Shown here: piece by piece, positions 37,508 through 46,253 of the stretch
How positions within the stretch are numbered: the stretch's first letter is position 1
Layout of the letters: each line of letters starts with the position of its first letter
Origin: Sinorhizobium psoraleae
GTDB lineage: Bacteria; Pseudomonadota; Alphaproteobacteria; Rhizobiales; Rhizobiaceae
Assembly: GCF_013283645.1 (NCBI RefSeq)
Contig: NZ_JABEKV010000005.1
Coordinates: 1 to 64,000, forward strand
Length of the DNA stretch: 64,000 nt
Direction: 5' to 3'
Position numbers and translations under genes: made by a program
The notes under the pieces: generated by a model
Told to the model about the DNA's origin: nothing
What the model saw: the letters and a program-made list of their open reading frames with translations, nothing else
Database searches by the model: none

Positions 37508-37891
37508 CTATTCCTGGCAATAGGCGATGGTGCTCAAGAGAGCGTGATCCGGCCGGCGGGAGTCGAGCCGCGTCTGCTGCACGATGATCGGCACGTCGGA
37601 CTCGATGACGCAAGCATAGGGCGTATCTCGCGGCACACGTTCCGGATCATCGAGATCGTTGAAGCGCAGATGCACGGTTCGACGGGGCGCAATGGCAAGG
37701 CGATAGGGACCGGCCGGTTCCCTGTCGGAAAAGAACACTGTGATTTCGATATTGGCCGGAATTTCGCCGGCGTTCAGAATGCACGCGCTTTCATGCGAGA
37801 CGAGCGCGGGGTCGTCGCTAGCGCTGGAGGAAGGAATATACCCGTCGGCGATTGCCCATCGCCTGCTGCCCATCGCCTGCATCATCCTCAA
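37508..37891 (-). CDS. ASRT-like (sensory rhodopsin transducer family) protein, first copy
   Basis: The 127-residue product reads SRRWAIADGYIPSSSASDDP, SHESACILNAGEIPANIEIT, FFSDREPAGPYRLAIAPRRT, HLRFNDLDDPERVPRDTPYA and ESDVPIIVQQTRLDSRRPDH. This is a close match to the ASRT family and closer to the cyanobacterial prototype than the second copy. Three in-frame ATGs near 37891 leave the start open by up to five residues. It lies 47 bases after the TPP enzyme gene and one base before the flavoenzyme. No opsin is present in the window. Confidence 0.82.
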   Translation of the reverse strand: MRMMQAMGSRRWAIADGYIPSSSASDDPALVSHESACILNAGEIPANIEITVFFSDREPAGPYRLAIAPRRTVHLRFNDLDDPERVPRDTPYACVIESDVPIIVQQTRLDSRRPDHALLSTIAYCQE

Positions 37892-37938
37892 TCCTTAATA
37901 CAAACTTGTGTCGACGCTCGCTCGAGGCCAGGCGGCTT

Positions 37939-39753
37939 CTACGGAATGCCCGGCAAGTCCGCCGTGTTCTCGTCCGGCGCCTGCTGCGTCCCCTGCGGGT
38001 TTTGATCGGCTGCGGCATTGCCCAGCGGAGAGTGCTTGAGATTTTCTTCGATCTTCTCGTGGCCCGGGGTTTCGGGCAGGGCGGCACGGAAATTGCGGGC
38101 GTAATCTTCCGGCATCTTCGGCGGCATCAGCGGCTCGTAGCGATCGACCAGCGCCTGAATGACCACCGGGCCTTCGACGGCGAACGCCTGGTCCATGATC
38201 TCTTCCAACCCGTCGAAAGACTGGATCGTGAAGCCGCGGGCACCCATGGCTTCAGCAGCGGCGGCGAAATCGATCGGAGGCAATTCGCAGGCGAATTGCG
38301 GATTGCCGAGAAACATCATCTGTTCCCAGGCGATCTGGTTCAACATGTCGTTTCGGATTACCAATAGTTTCAGAGGGATCCGGTGATGAATTGCCGTTGA
38401 GAGTTCTCCGAGCTGCATGGCGAAGCCGCCGTCGCCGACCACCGCATAGACCGGGCGGCCCGGCAGCGCGATGCCCGCGGCGATCGCATAGGGCAGGGCC
38501 GAGGCCATCGAAGCGAGAGCGCCCGATACCGAGAACATGTGGTCTGCGCCCAGATCGATATGGCGAGCGGTGAGTTCGGTGTTTTGCCCGGAGTCGCACA
38601 CAAGAACACCGTTTGCGGCGATGCGCTTGCCGAAGGCACCGACTACCGGCTGCGGCTTCAGGGGAGAGCTCTTGTCTTCTTCCATAGACCTCAGTTCCCG
38701 CCGCCAAACCTGAGTGGCCTCCTGGGCTCGCTCGAGGAACGATCGGTCCGACTTCCGTTTGAGCCTCTTGTTGAGCATCCGCAGCGTCTCGTTTGCCTCG
38801 CCGACCAGGCCGACTTCCACCGGGTAACGCAGCCCGATGCGCTGCGGGTCGTGATCGATCTGGATACCGGCAGCCGCATTCGGCGCCGGATAGTATTCGA
38901 TATAAGGGAAAGTCGAGCCGACGATCAGCAACGTATCGCATTGCTGCATGATGTCCTGCGATGGCGCCGTGCCGAGTATCCCGATGCCGCCGGTCGTGAG
39001 CGGATCGCCGTCGGGCAACACGGCCTTGCCCAGCAAAGCCTTCGCGACGGGCGCGCCAAGCAGGTCCGCCGTCTCGCGCAGTGCGTCTCTCGCCTCCAGG
39101 GCGCCGCGGCCTGCGAGGATTGCGACCTTCTTGCCTGCATTCAGAAGATCCGCCGCTCTTGAAAGATCGCTTTCGAGCGGGACGAGCCTACCGGCGAAAT
39201 TGCGGCTCGGCATGTGTCCCGGGCGATTACGGCGTGAGCGCCCGCCGTCGGCCATTCGCTCCTGTACATCGTTGGCGATCGAAAGATGCGCCACCCCACG
39301 TTTCGAGAGCGCCGACCGGCAGGCAAGGTTGGCGAGATTTTCCATATGCGCGGCGTCGTTGACCTGCGCATTGTAGACCGCGACGTTGTCGAAGACGCGG
39401 GTCAGATCGACGTCCTGCTGCGAAAAGGTCTCGATCAGGTCGTGATACTGCATGCCGGTGATTGCCAATACCGGCATCTGGTCCAGCTTCGCGTCATAGA
39501 GCCCGGTCAAGAGGTTTGTGCCGCCGGGGCCCGACGTGGCGAGGCAAACACCGAGCCTGCCGGTGAATTTGGCATAGGCGCATGCCATGAAGGCGGCGGA
39601 TTGCTCGTGGCGGACAGAAACGAAGCGGATGCGATCCTGCCGCCTTCTGAGCGCCTCCATGATGCCGTTGATGCCGTCTCCGGGCAGGCCGAACACGACG
39701 TCGACTTTCCATTCAATCAGTGTGTCGATGAGAATGTCGGCAGCGTTCGGCAT
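37939..39753 (-). CDS. thiamine-pyrophosphate enzyme (pyruvate oxidase / acetolactate synthase family)
   Basis: The enzyme of about 604 residues has the three-domain POX fold. The N-terminal domain has the catalytic Glu in VSVRHEQSAAFMACAYAKFT; the middle domain has VAILAGRGALEARDALRE; the C-terminal TPP site is VVGDGGFAMQLGELSTAIHH ending in IRND. This places it with PoxB-like 2-oxo-acid decarboxylating enzymes. Which 2-oxo acid it uses cannot be told. ATG 39753 follows GGAGGGGCAAACA. It is the first gene of the six-gene operon. The tail (QNPQGTQQAPDENTADLPG) is unusual and disordered, and PoxB-type membrane binding is not evident. Confidence 0.83.
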   Translation of the reverse strand: MPNAADILIDTLIEWKVDVVFGLPGDGINGIMEALRRRQDRIRFVSVRHEQSAAFMACAYAKFTGRLGVCLATSGPGGTNLLTGLYDAKLDQMPVLAITGMQYHDLIETFSQQDVDLTRVFDNVAVYNAQVNDAAHMENLANLACRSALSKRGVAHLSIANDVQERMADGGRSRRNRPGHMPSRNFAGRLVPLESDLSRAADLLNAGKKVAILAGRGALEARDALRETADLLGAPVAKALLGKAVLPDGDPLTTGGIGILGTAPSQDIMQQCDTLLIVGSTFPYIEYYPAPNAAAGIQIDHDPQRIGLRYPVEVGLVGEANETLRMLNKRLKRKSDRSFLERAQEATQVWRRELRSMEEDKSSPLKPQPVVGAFGKRIAANGVLVCDSGQNTELTARHIDLGADHMFSVSGALASMASALPYAIAAGIALPGRPVYAVVGDGGFAMQLGELSTAIHHRIPLKLLVIRNDMLNQIAWEQMMFLGNPQFACELPPIDFAAAAEAMGARGFTIQSFDGLEEIMDQAFAVEGPVVIQALVDRYEPLMPPKMPEDYARNFRAALPETPGHEKIEENLKHSPLGNAAADQNPQGTQQAPDENTADLPGIP

Positions 39754-39932
39754 TGTTTGCCCCTCCTCCGCTAGCAGCAAGAACGTGATTTTGCGGGTGT
39801 TCGGTTGAAGGTTCGGACCCTTCTAATCTCGCCCCCAGGGAAATGTTCCACCGGCAAGGCCTTGTCCCGTGGCAATGCCGGGGGAACAAATCGCGCTTGA
39901 AAAGTATTCATTTTCAGTCGCCACGCACCGGG

Positions 39933-41522
39933 ATGGAAAGATTGGTCTGGAAAAGCGTGTTTACCGGAAGCCCCGCCGGCAGATGGCGTGGGGCACGCCG
40001 ACCGATCATCAAGGAAGACGAGAATGTCTGGCGCAGTGCGCCGGCGCGGCGGCTGGCCTTCCTCATCGATGCAGCCGCCTATTATGCCTGTCTCGAGCGC
40101 ACGCTCGGGCAGGCGGAAGAGCAGATCTGGATCACCGGATGGGACTTTGATCCGCGCATCAAATTGCGGCCCGCCGATCCACATGCCGAGGCGCTCGGTA
40201 CCATGCTTGAACGCCTCGCCGCGCAACGACCAAACCTCAAGATCCGCATTCTCGTATGGGCAATGGGGCCGATCTATTCGGGAAAGTCGCTGCGGCTGTT
40301 TCGCAAACAGAAATGGGCTTCGCATCAGCAGATCGAGCTTAGGTTTGCGAGCCATCGCGCGCTGCGCGGATCGCATCACCAGAAGCTCGTCTGCATCGAC
40401 GACAGCATCGCCTTCGTTGGTGGCATCGACCTTACTGCCCGGCGCTGGGATCAGCCGGAGCACGCGGCCGAGAGCAAGCTGCGTCGCGATCCGGACGGTA
40501 AACCCTACGATCCGGTGCACGATATCCAGGTCGTGTTCGAGGGTGAGGCAAGCCGCGCGATAGGGGACCTCTGCCGCGCCCGCTGGAAGTCGTCCGTCGG
40601 CGAAGAAGTGGAGGCTCCCTGTTCGAAGGCTGTGGCGTGGCCGACCCGCACGACGCCGGTCCTGGAGGATTGCCCGGTTGCAATCGCCCGCACCGAGCCT
40701 GCCTCCGACGAACGACGAGGGCGGCAAGAGGCGCTGCGGCTTACACTTGATGCCTTGCGCAGCGCACGCCGCCACATCTACATCGAGAGCCAATATTTCG
40801 CCTCGCGAAAAATAGGCCACGCGCTTTGTGAGCGACTGCGGGAGCCGGAGGGACCGGAAATAGTGGTCATCACCACGCACAGCTCGCACGGTTTCCTGGA
40901 ACGCATCTTCATGGGTGGAAATCGCGACCGCCTCACTCGATTGCTGAAGCAGGCCGACCGTTACGGCAGGATGCGGGTCGGCTACCCTGTGGTGCCTACG
41001 GCCGACGGATCCGAACAGGAGGTGATGATCCATTCCAAGGTGGTGGCGATCGACGACCGATTTCTTCGGGTCGGTTCGTCCAACCTCAATCATCGTTCGG
41101 AAAGTCTCGACACGGAGTGCGACGTCGCCGTCGAAGCGGCCAGCGAGCAACACCGAGCCGCACTCGCCAGGATCCGCAACAGACTTCTGGCAGAACATCT
41201 CGACGTCGAAGCAAGTGAGGTCGAAGACACGTTACGAGAGACAAGCTCCCTCGTGGCCGTCTTCGACAGGCTGAACGCGCGCCGGCGCGGCATACGTCCC
41301 TTCGATGGTGTCGACGACGGCGGTGCGACCAGTCTTGTCTGGGGCACCGGGCTCGTCGATCCGCGCAGACCGATCAGGCCGTTCTATCGCCTGCATGTAC
41401 TGCTGAGACGCTGGGGTGGTCAGGTCTTCGCCTTGTTCGCAAGGCTTCTTCCGTCATCCTGGCGGCCAAACTCAGCGATCGACAGCGAAATCAAGCCAAG
41501 TGGCAGCGGCAGGAAGAAATAG
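39933..41522 (+). CDS. phospholipase D family (cardiolipin-synthase-like) protein
   Basis: The product of about 529 residues has two HKD motifs: HHQKLVCIDDSIAFVGG near residue 150 and HSKVVAIDDRFLRVGSSN near residue 370. Other family blocks are QIWITGWDFDPRIKLRP and RRHIYIESQYFASRKIG. Two HKD sites in one chain form one active site that transfers or cleaves phosphatidyl groups. The C-terminus has a weak hydrophobic helix (VLLRRWGGQVFALFARLLPS). The start is uncertain (39933 or 39843). It is followed by a convergent YbhN-like gene and then an EEP nuclease-like gene, a trio often seen together. Confidence 0.82.
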   Translation: MERLVWKSVFTGSPAGRWRGARRPIIKEDENVWRSAPARRLAFLIDAAAYYACLERTLGQAEEQIWITGWDFDPRIKLRPADPHAEALGTMLERLAAQRPNLKIRILVWAMGPIYSGKSLRLFRKQKWASHQQIELRFASHRALRGSHHQKLVCIDDSIAFVGGIDLTARRWDQPEHAAESKLRRDPDGKPYDPVHDIQVVFEGEASRAIGDLCRARWKSSVGEEVEAPCSKAVAWPTRTTPVLEDCPVAIARTEPASDERRGRQEALRLTLDALRSARRHIYIESQYFASRKIGHALCERLREPEGPEIVVITTHSSHGFLERIFMGGNRDRLTRLLKQADRYGRMRVGYPVVPTADGSEQEVMIHSKVVAIDDRFLRVGSSNLNHRSESLDTECDVAVEAASEQHRAALARIRNRLLAEHLDVEASEVEDTLRETSSLVAVFDRLNARRRGIRPFDGVDDGGATSLVWGTGLVDPRRPIRPFYRLHVLLRRWGGQVFALFARLLPSSWRPNSAIDSEIKPSGSGRKK

Positions 41523-42358
41523 ATAGCCCGGAAGGCGATCAGCGCGCCGACATTCGCCGTCTGGCCGAGCAGAAACGCAATCGTCGCTTCGAGCACGCCG
41601 ATACCCCCTGGAACATGGCTGAAGAGTGCGGCCACGTTCGCACCGACATAGGCCGTCGCCGTGTCGAGGAAACTTGGGTCTCCGAAGGTGAGCAGCAACT
41701 GATGCAGGCATGCGCTGACGCAAAGGAAATTCGCCGTGCCGACAATTACCTGGCAGGCCGCGATCCGAGACGAGGGCAACTTGAAGGTCCAGCGAAAGAC
41801 GCGAACCGAAGCCCGGAGAAAGTGCGCAAGCGCCACATAGCCGATAGTGGCTGCAATGCAGGTCGTGCCGAGAAGGAGTGCGGCGGTTCTGGAGAATCCA
41901 GTGATGCGCGCGGCACCGCCCGGCATGATCAGACAGCAGAGGCCGGCCAATGTGACGAGGCCGAGGCCGACGGTGATGCCGCAGAAGAGGATGACCTTTG
42001 CAACTTCTTCGGCACTCAGCCCCCAGCGCGAATAGAACCGATACCGGATGGCACCGCTGCTCAAGGCGGCCCCGCCGACATTGTGGCCGATCGAAAGACT
42101 GGTGAACGAGGCGATGGCAACCTGTGGATAGGCAAGCTCGCGCCCGACATAGCGAATGGCAAGCGCGTCGAAGAGCGTCAGGCAGAAATAGGAGAGAAAG
42201 ACAAAACCGATGCCCGCCAGCAGATGTCCGGCCGGAATCTGCATGATCGAGCTGACGATCGCATCAAGGCTCTGTTGGCTGAGAGTGCGGTAGATCAGCC
42301 AGCTCGCCAGGCCAATGGCGGCGGTTATCAATAGTCTTACTAGGAGTTTCCTGAACAT
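41420..42358 (-). CDS. YbhN / LPG-synthase-TM family membrane protein
   Basis: The protein of about 312 residues has around eight helices and the flippase-like YbhN pattern: LLVRLLITAAIGLASWLIYR, YVGRELAYPQVAIASFTSLS, SIGHNVGGAALSSGAIRYRF, LFSHVPGGIGVLEATIAFLL and FRAIYFFLPLPLGLISLSI. This is the transmembrane half of MprF-type lysyl-lipid synthases without the synthetase half. A lipid-handling role is likely. ATG 42358 follows AGGACAG. The 3' end overlaps that of the phospholipase D gene by about 100 bases in convergent orientation. It is intact. Confidence 0.8.
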   Translation of the reverse strand: MFRKLLVRLLITAAIGLASWLIYRTLSQQSLDAIVSSIMQIPAGHLLAGIGFVFLSYFCLTLFDALAIRYVGRELAYPQVAIASFTSLSIGHNVGGAALSSGAIRYRFYSRWGLSAEEVAKVILFCGITVGLGLVTLAGLCCLIMPGGAARITGFSRTAALLLGTTCIAATIGYVALAHFLRASVRVFRWTFKLPSSRIAACQVIVGTANFLCVSACLHQLLLTFGDPSFLDTATAYVGANVAALFSHVPGGIGVLEATIAFLLGQTANVGALIAFRAIYFFLPLPLGLISLSIAEFGRQDDGRSLANKAKT

Positions 42359-42442
42359 CTGTCCTGTTCCTGTGCGTAACCACCGGAACGAAAAGCACGT
42401 GCCGCGTGTTCCCGAATGCGGGACCACTCTCGAAATCTGATC

Positions 42443-43216
42443 ATGCGACGGCGGATACGATTCCTCACCTATAACGTCCACAGTTGCTTCGGTATCGACC
42501 GGAAGCTTGACCCTGCTCGCATCGCCGCCGTGATCAACGAATGCCGGCCCGACATCATCGCCTTGCAGGAAGTCGACGTCGGTCGCGCGCGCAGCGGCGG
42601 AATAGATCAGGCTCACATGATCGCCACGCATCTGCAGATGGAGGCGCAGTTTCACCCGGCTCTTCATTTGGAGGACGAAAAATATGGCGATGCCGTACTG
42701 ACGGCGCTACCGACGCGGCTGGTCAAGGCGGCCGCCCTGCCTTCCTCCGGCGAACCGCGAGGAGCGCTCTGGGTGGAAATCGACCTCGCCGACGTCAAGC
42801 TTCAGGTCATCGTAACCCATCTCGGGCTTCGCGGTTCTGAGCGCCTGCGCCAGGCAACGACCCTTTTGGGGCCTGGGTGGCTTGGAGCAGTGGAGGAAGG
42901 TTCCCGCGTGCTTCTGGCAGGCGACCTCAACGCGACTGCGCGTTCCACTGCCTACAGGCTGCTGGCCCGACAGCTCAGGGACGTGCAACTCCTGACCAAC
43001 GCAAAGCCGCGGCCGACCTTCCCCTCGCGGTTACCGCTCCTGCGGATAGATCACGTCCTTATTGGCGAAGGAATAGGCGTGGCTGCGTGCAACGTGCACA
43101 ACAGCGCCTTGGCACGCGTCGCTTCCGACCATCTTCCGCTCCTCGCAGAGCTGGATGTCGATCTTCAAACCGACGAACGGAAACACTGCGAGACGATTGA
43201 AGACAATGCGCCATGA
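42443..43216 (+). CDS. endonuclease/exonuclease/phosphatase (EEP) family protein
   Basis: The product of about 257 residues has the EEP fold markers: RFLTYNVHSCFGIDRKLDP, IIALQEVDVGRARSGG, LLAGDLNATARSTAYRLL, PLLRIDHVLIGEGIGV and ASDHLPLLAELDVDL. These residues bind the metal and hydrolyse phosphodiester or phosphomonoester bonds of DNA, lipids or sugars. Near phospholipase D and YbhN-like genes a lipid headgroup is the likelier substrate. The start is 42443, or 42416 with nine more residues. There is no signal peptide. Confidence 0.82.
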   Translation: MRRRIRFLTYNVHSCFGIDRKLDPARIAAVINECRPDIIALQEVDVGRARSGGIDQAHMIATHLQMEAQFHPALHLEDEKYGDAVLTALPTRLVKAAALPSSGEPRGALWVEIDLADVKLQVIVTHLGLRGSERLRQATTLLGPGWLGAVEEGSRVLLAGDLNATARSTAYRLLARQLRDVQLLTNAKPRPTFPSRLPLLRIDHVLIGEGIGVAACNVHNSALARVASDHLPLLAELDVDLQTDERKHCETIEDNAP

Positions 43217-43292
43217 AATCGCGCCGCAGCAAACTGGACCATTGCCGCGGAGCTCGGCGATCAAATGTCGAATGGCAGGCGCTTGACCGCGC

Positions 43293-43682
43293 TCACATGA
43301 CCAGTTGCCCGGCCATGTCCTTGGTGAGCAATTTCTGCTCCTCGCGCACCTGCTTTGCCGTTTCGGCGGCAACATCAGAGCCGATCTCGGCAATGCGTGC
43401 CGCTTCGTCGGAATAGTCGAGAAACGCATTCTGCCAGAAGCTGCAACAAAGGTCGAAGGCCTCGTTCACATGGTCCGGCGAGGACAGGTCATCAATGAGT
43501 TTCAGATCCTGTTCGCTTCGGTTCTTCAGGAAAGCCAGCAACTCGACCTGATAACGCAGCGTCATCCTCAATGCCTCCGCCTGGAGGCGTCCCATCGAGA
43601 GAAGGTATTTTGCACCATCGGCCATCGTCGGCCAGCTTGGCGATGGAAAGGTCGTCGTAGGGCTTGCGATCATATTTGGCAT
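43293..43682 (-). CDS. phasin-like protein
   Basis: The product of about 129 residues is mainly helical (KYLLSMGRLQAEALRMTLRY, then NEAFDLCCSFWQNAFLDYSD and DVAAETAKQVREEQKLLTKD), without signal or membrane segment. It matches the general form of phasin family proteins that coat polyhydroxybutyrate granules. ATG 43682 has GAGGAG upstream. No PHB genes lie nearby. An alternative is an unrelated coiled-coil protein, so the call is moderate. Confidence 0.55.
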   Translation of the reverse strand: MPNMIASPTTTFPSPSWPTMADGAKYLLSMGRLQAEALRMTLRYQVELLAFLKNRSEQDLKLIDDLSSPDHVNEAFDLCCSFWQNAFLDYSDEAARIAEIGSDVAAETAKQVREEQKLLTKDMAGQLVM

Positions 43683-44050
43683 CGACACGACTCCTCGTTC
43701 ACAGGCTCGTCATTCGGTCGGCAAGACGGCTTCTCGATCGGTCAGCCGCATTGCCAAAAGCGCAGAAGGGATAGAGCCATGAGTTTAAGGTGAAACGCTC
43801 GGCATTTCGAAAGAAAATTAGGCCCGCCGGTTCGTTCGATCGTTGATCCGCATCAACCTACGTCGATGGTGCAGGGTCTCATGATCCCCGGTGTATACGG
43901 GCCGGGCCGCATGTGGACGTCGCAGCGTTCGAACGCTGGAGGGAAACCGCAGTCGCTTTGGGCCGACTCCGTTCGTCGCCCGATTTGCGGAACCGAGGAT
44001 CGATCGTCGGTGCCGGTCGAACTGCTACCATCAGTTCGTCGCGGGCCGGT
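43683..44050. other. gene-poor stretch
   Basis: About 370 bases hold no supported gene. Only short frames without binding sites are seen. The phasin-like promoter should lie at the left end. Confidence 0.5.
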
Positions 44051-45085
44051 TTAGCTGGACCGCGTGGCGACCCAGCTATGCCATTCATCCTCGCTGCCGT
44101 GGAACACGTTGAGGTCGATCCTGCCGTCGACGCCGTGCGAGAGGCCGGAGCCGGAATATTGCCAGAAGAGCCATTTCCGTCCCGGATAGACCTTGGAGGG
44201 GTGGGCGGCCACCGAACGCAGCCAGAAAGGATGGTTCGGGAACGCGCCCTTCAAATTGTCGCGATAGAAATCCGGCGCGGTGTAGATGATCGGGCGCTGG
44301 CCATAGTGTCTTTCCAGTTTGTCCATGAAGACCTGCATCTTTTCGAGCACCCGCTCGCGCGAGGGGCGTCTTTTGCAGCTCGATTCACCGTTCCACTCGA
44401 CGTCGATGACCGGCGGCAGGGCGCCTGCTTCTCGCGGCACGTTGCGGATGAACCAGTCGGCCTGTTCGCCGGCGGTCCGGCACCAGTAGAAGAAGTGGTA
44501 GGCGCCGCGTTTCAGCCCGGCTTCCTTGGCCCTGCGCCAGTTCTTCTTGAACATCGGATCGAGATGGTCGCCGCCGTCGGTCGCCTTGATATAGGCGAAG
44601 TTCGCCCCCTGTGTCCGCAACTTCGCCCAGTTTATGTCGCCCTGCCAGCGGGAAACGTCGACGCCGTGCACCGCAAGTTTCCTCGGCGAGCTTCTGCCGA
44701 AATTGATGGGCTTGGCATCGCGGAAGCGGTGACCGTAGATCTGCGCGCGTGTCCGTGGTGCCGCGCCGGCTGCCGGGTTTTCCGGGGTGAGCAGGGCGAT
44801 CGGTCGTTCCGAAGGAACGGGCATGCCAGCTGTTCTGGCCACCGGCACGAATGCCTGCGGCTGCGGAGCGGGACCAGCCCACGCCAGCATTTCCTGTGGC
44901 GGGGCCGCTTGCGAAGCGGCCGTGCCGACATTCGCGGCAGGCATGGGACTGGGCGACCGGGCAACGGAGCTTGTCGTCTCCTGCGACGGTTGCTGAGCGG
45001 CAACCCTATCCCGATTGGAACTGAACCCGCAGCCCGACAAAACGAGGCCGGCAAGGAGAACGACTGGCACAGCTGAAAGACGCAT
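44051..45085 (-). CDS. GH25 (lysozyme-type muramidase) lipoprotein
   Basis: The 344-residue protein has a lipoprotein signal (LSAVPVVLLAGLVLSGCGFS) with lipobox LSGC. A Pro/Ala-rich linker runs to about residue 125, followed by a GH25 domain: HGVDVSRWQGDINWAKL, FAYIKATDGGDHLDPMF, RGAYHFFYWCRTAGEQADWF, and PPVIDVEWNGES with the catalytic D-x-E. It cleaves the MurNAc-GlcNAc bond of peptidoglycan and should sit in the periplasm, anchored by lipid. It stands alone on its strand. A role in wall remodelling is likely, though some GH25 proteins serve secretion systems. Confidence 0.88.
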   Translation of the reverse strand: MRLSAVPVVLLAGLVLSGCGFSSNRDRVAAQQPSQETTSSVARSPSPMPAANVGTAASQAAPPQEMLAWAGPAPQPQAFVPVARTAGMPVPSERPIALLTPENPAAGAAPRTRAQIYGHRFRDAKPINFGRSSPRKLAVHGVDVSRWQGDINWAKLRTQGANFAYIKATDGGDHLDPMFKKNWRRAKEAGLKRGAYHFFYWCRTAGEQADWFIRNVPREAGALPPVIDVEWNGESSCKRRPSRERVLEKMQVFMDKLERHYGQRPIIYTAPDFYRDNLKGAFPNHPFWLRSVAAHPSKVYPGRKWLFWQYSGSGLSHGVDGRIDLNVFHGSEDEWHSWVATRSS

Positions 45086-45402
45086 AGGGACCCGTACGCA
45101 AGACTATCGCCGACAGCGGAAAGCGCCGTCGACCCCACTGATGGGAATTGCTAACGGAAAATTACCAAAAAAGACTGAATCCGATCTTTGCCGACGTTGG
45201 ATTTTGTTCTTCTCGAGCGAGGGAACGGATCGCCCCGATCTGGTGGAATACTGCGCGACAGGCCGCCTTGCTCAACGGTCGCGTGAAAGCCGTTTCGAGC
45301 ATGAGTTGTTTGCTCCAGCGCAATGATCTTCGAACATTGGGTGCATAAAAGGTGAGGGAAGTATAACGCCGACTGGCTCGTTCCCCGGAAGGAAAACAGC
45401 GA
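45086..45402. other. divergent intergenic region between GH25 and ftrA
   Basis: No supported gene. It should contain the promoters of both flanking genes. I could not fix a Fur, Irr or RirA operator by eye. Confidence 0.5.
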
Positions 45403-45951
45403 ATGCAATGCCTCAGATTGTTCCCGCTTGCATCGATCGGCCTCCTGCTTGCGGGCGTCTCGTTGTCGTCCGCGGCGGAATATCGGATCGGCGAACCGTT
45501 GCTTCGCCACGGAATGGAGATCGCTGCCGTTTACCTGCAGCCGATCGAAATGGAGCCTCCCGGCATGATGATGCCGGCGGTGGAGGCCGATATCCATCTT
45601 GAGGCCGATATTCACGCTGCGGCGGACAACGGGAACGGTTTTGCGGAAGGGGACTGGTTGCCCAATCTGCACGTCGAGTACCGGTTGACCAAAGTCGACG
45701 GTGGCGAGGAAACGGCAGGTTCATTCATGCCGATGGTGGCGAGCGACGGACCCCATTACGGCGACAACGTCAAGCTCATGGGGCCGGGCAAATACAGACT
45801 TGAACTGACCATCCACTCGCAATCGCACGACGAGACCGCCCATTTCGGACGCCACGTCGACAAGGAGACCGGGGTCGCTCCATGGCCCGAGGGATTTTCC
45901 GTCGACTATGAATTCACCTATGCCGGCGTGGGGAAAAAGGGCGGTTACTAA
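45403..45951 (+). CDS. ftrA: periplasmic iron-uptake protein FtrA (P19/Tp34 family)
   Basis: The 182-residue exported protein has a signal peptide (LFPLASIGLLLAGVSLSSAA) and the P19/Tp34 immunoglobulin-like fold: EYRIGEPLLRHGMEIAAVYL, GDWLPNLHVEYRLTK, SFMPMVASDGPHYGDNVKL, and YRLELTIHSQSHDETAHFGR. Metal ligands include the Met and His of HGMEIAAVYLQPIEME, MPMVASDGPHYG and HFGRH. In Brucella and Bordetella FtrA binds copper and ferric iron and passes iron through FtrB, FtrC and FtrD. The start follows GGAAGGAAAACAGCG. It leads an ftr locus that lacks the middle genes. Confidence 0.88.
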   Translation: MQCLRLFPLASIGLLLAGVSLSSAAEYRIGEPLLRHGMEIAAVYLQPIEMEPPGMMMPAVEADIHLEADIHAAADNGNGFAEGDWLPNLHVEYRLTKVDGGEETAGSFMPMVASDGPHYGDNVKLMGPGKYRLELTIHSQSHDETAHFGRHVDKETGVAPWPEGFSVDYEFTYAGVGKKGGY

Positions 45952-46082
45952 GCCTGTCCTGCTGTGCGAACGGGGCGACCGATCTTGACGGTAGCCGCTG
46001 CCCCGGTAGCTGGGGAGGCCGCGCGCATACGCATCGCCGCGCGGCCTTTCCGCAGCCCGCCATAACGACACCAGGAGGAACC

Positions 46083-46253
46083 ATGGCGCCATTTCTGCGC
46101 GCCTACTCGGCCTACAGCCGCTTTACTGTCGGAGAAACACCCGGCTTGGTTAGCCACCGAACGCCACTATCGGTTGCGCTTTATCGAGCCTGTCGCTCGG
46201 GCGCCAGACCGCTGCTGCGGACAAACCGGGCGAATCCGTGGAACGTCGTATGA
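46083..46253 (+). pseudogene. 56-residue relic between ftrA and ftrD
   Basis: A perfect AGGAGGAACC site stands before ATG 46083. The frame begins MAPFLRAYSAYSRFTVG like a damaged signal peptide, and its TGA overlaps the ftrD start by four bases. So it keeps the 5' end of one ftr gene (ftrB-like position) and the 3' junction of another (ftrC-like position), with the rest deleted. It could still be translated and couple ftrD, but encodes no domain I recognise. Confidence 0.5.

Noticed and set aside
36259..37587. Plus-strand frame of 442 residues
   Set aside because: It is antisense to the lactone-oxidase-type gene, with no recognisable domain.
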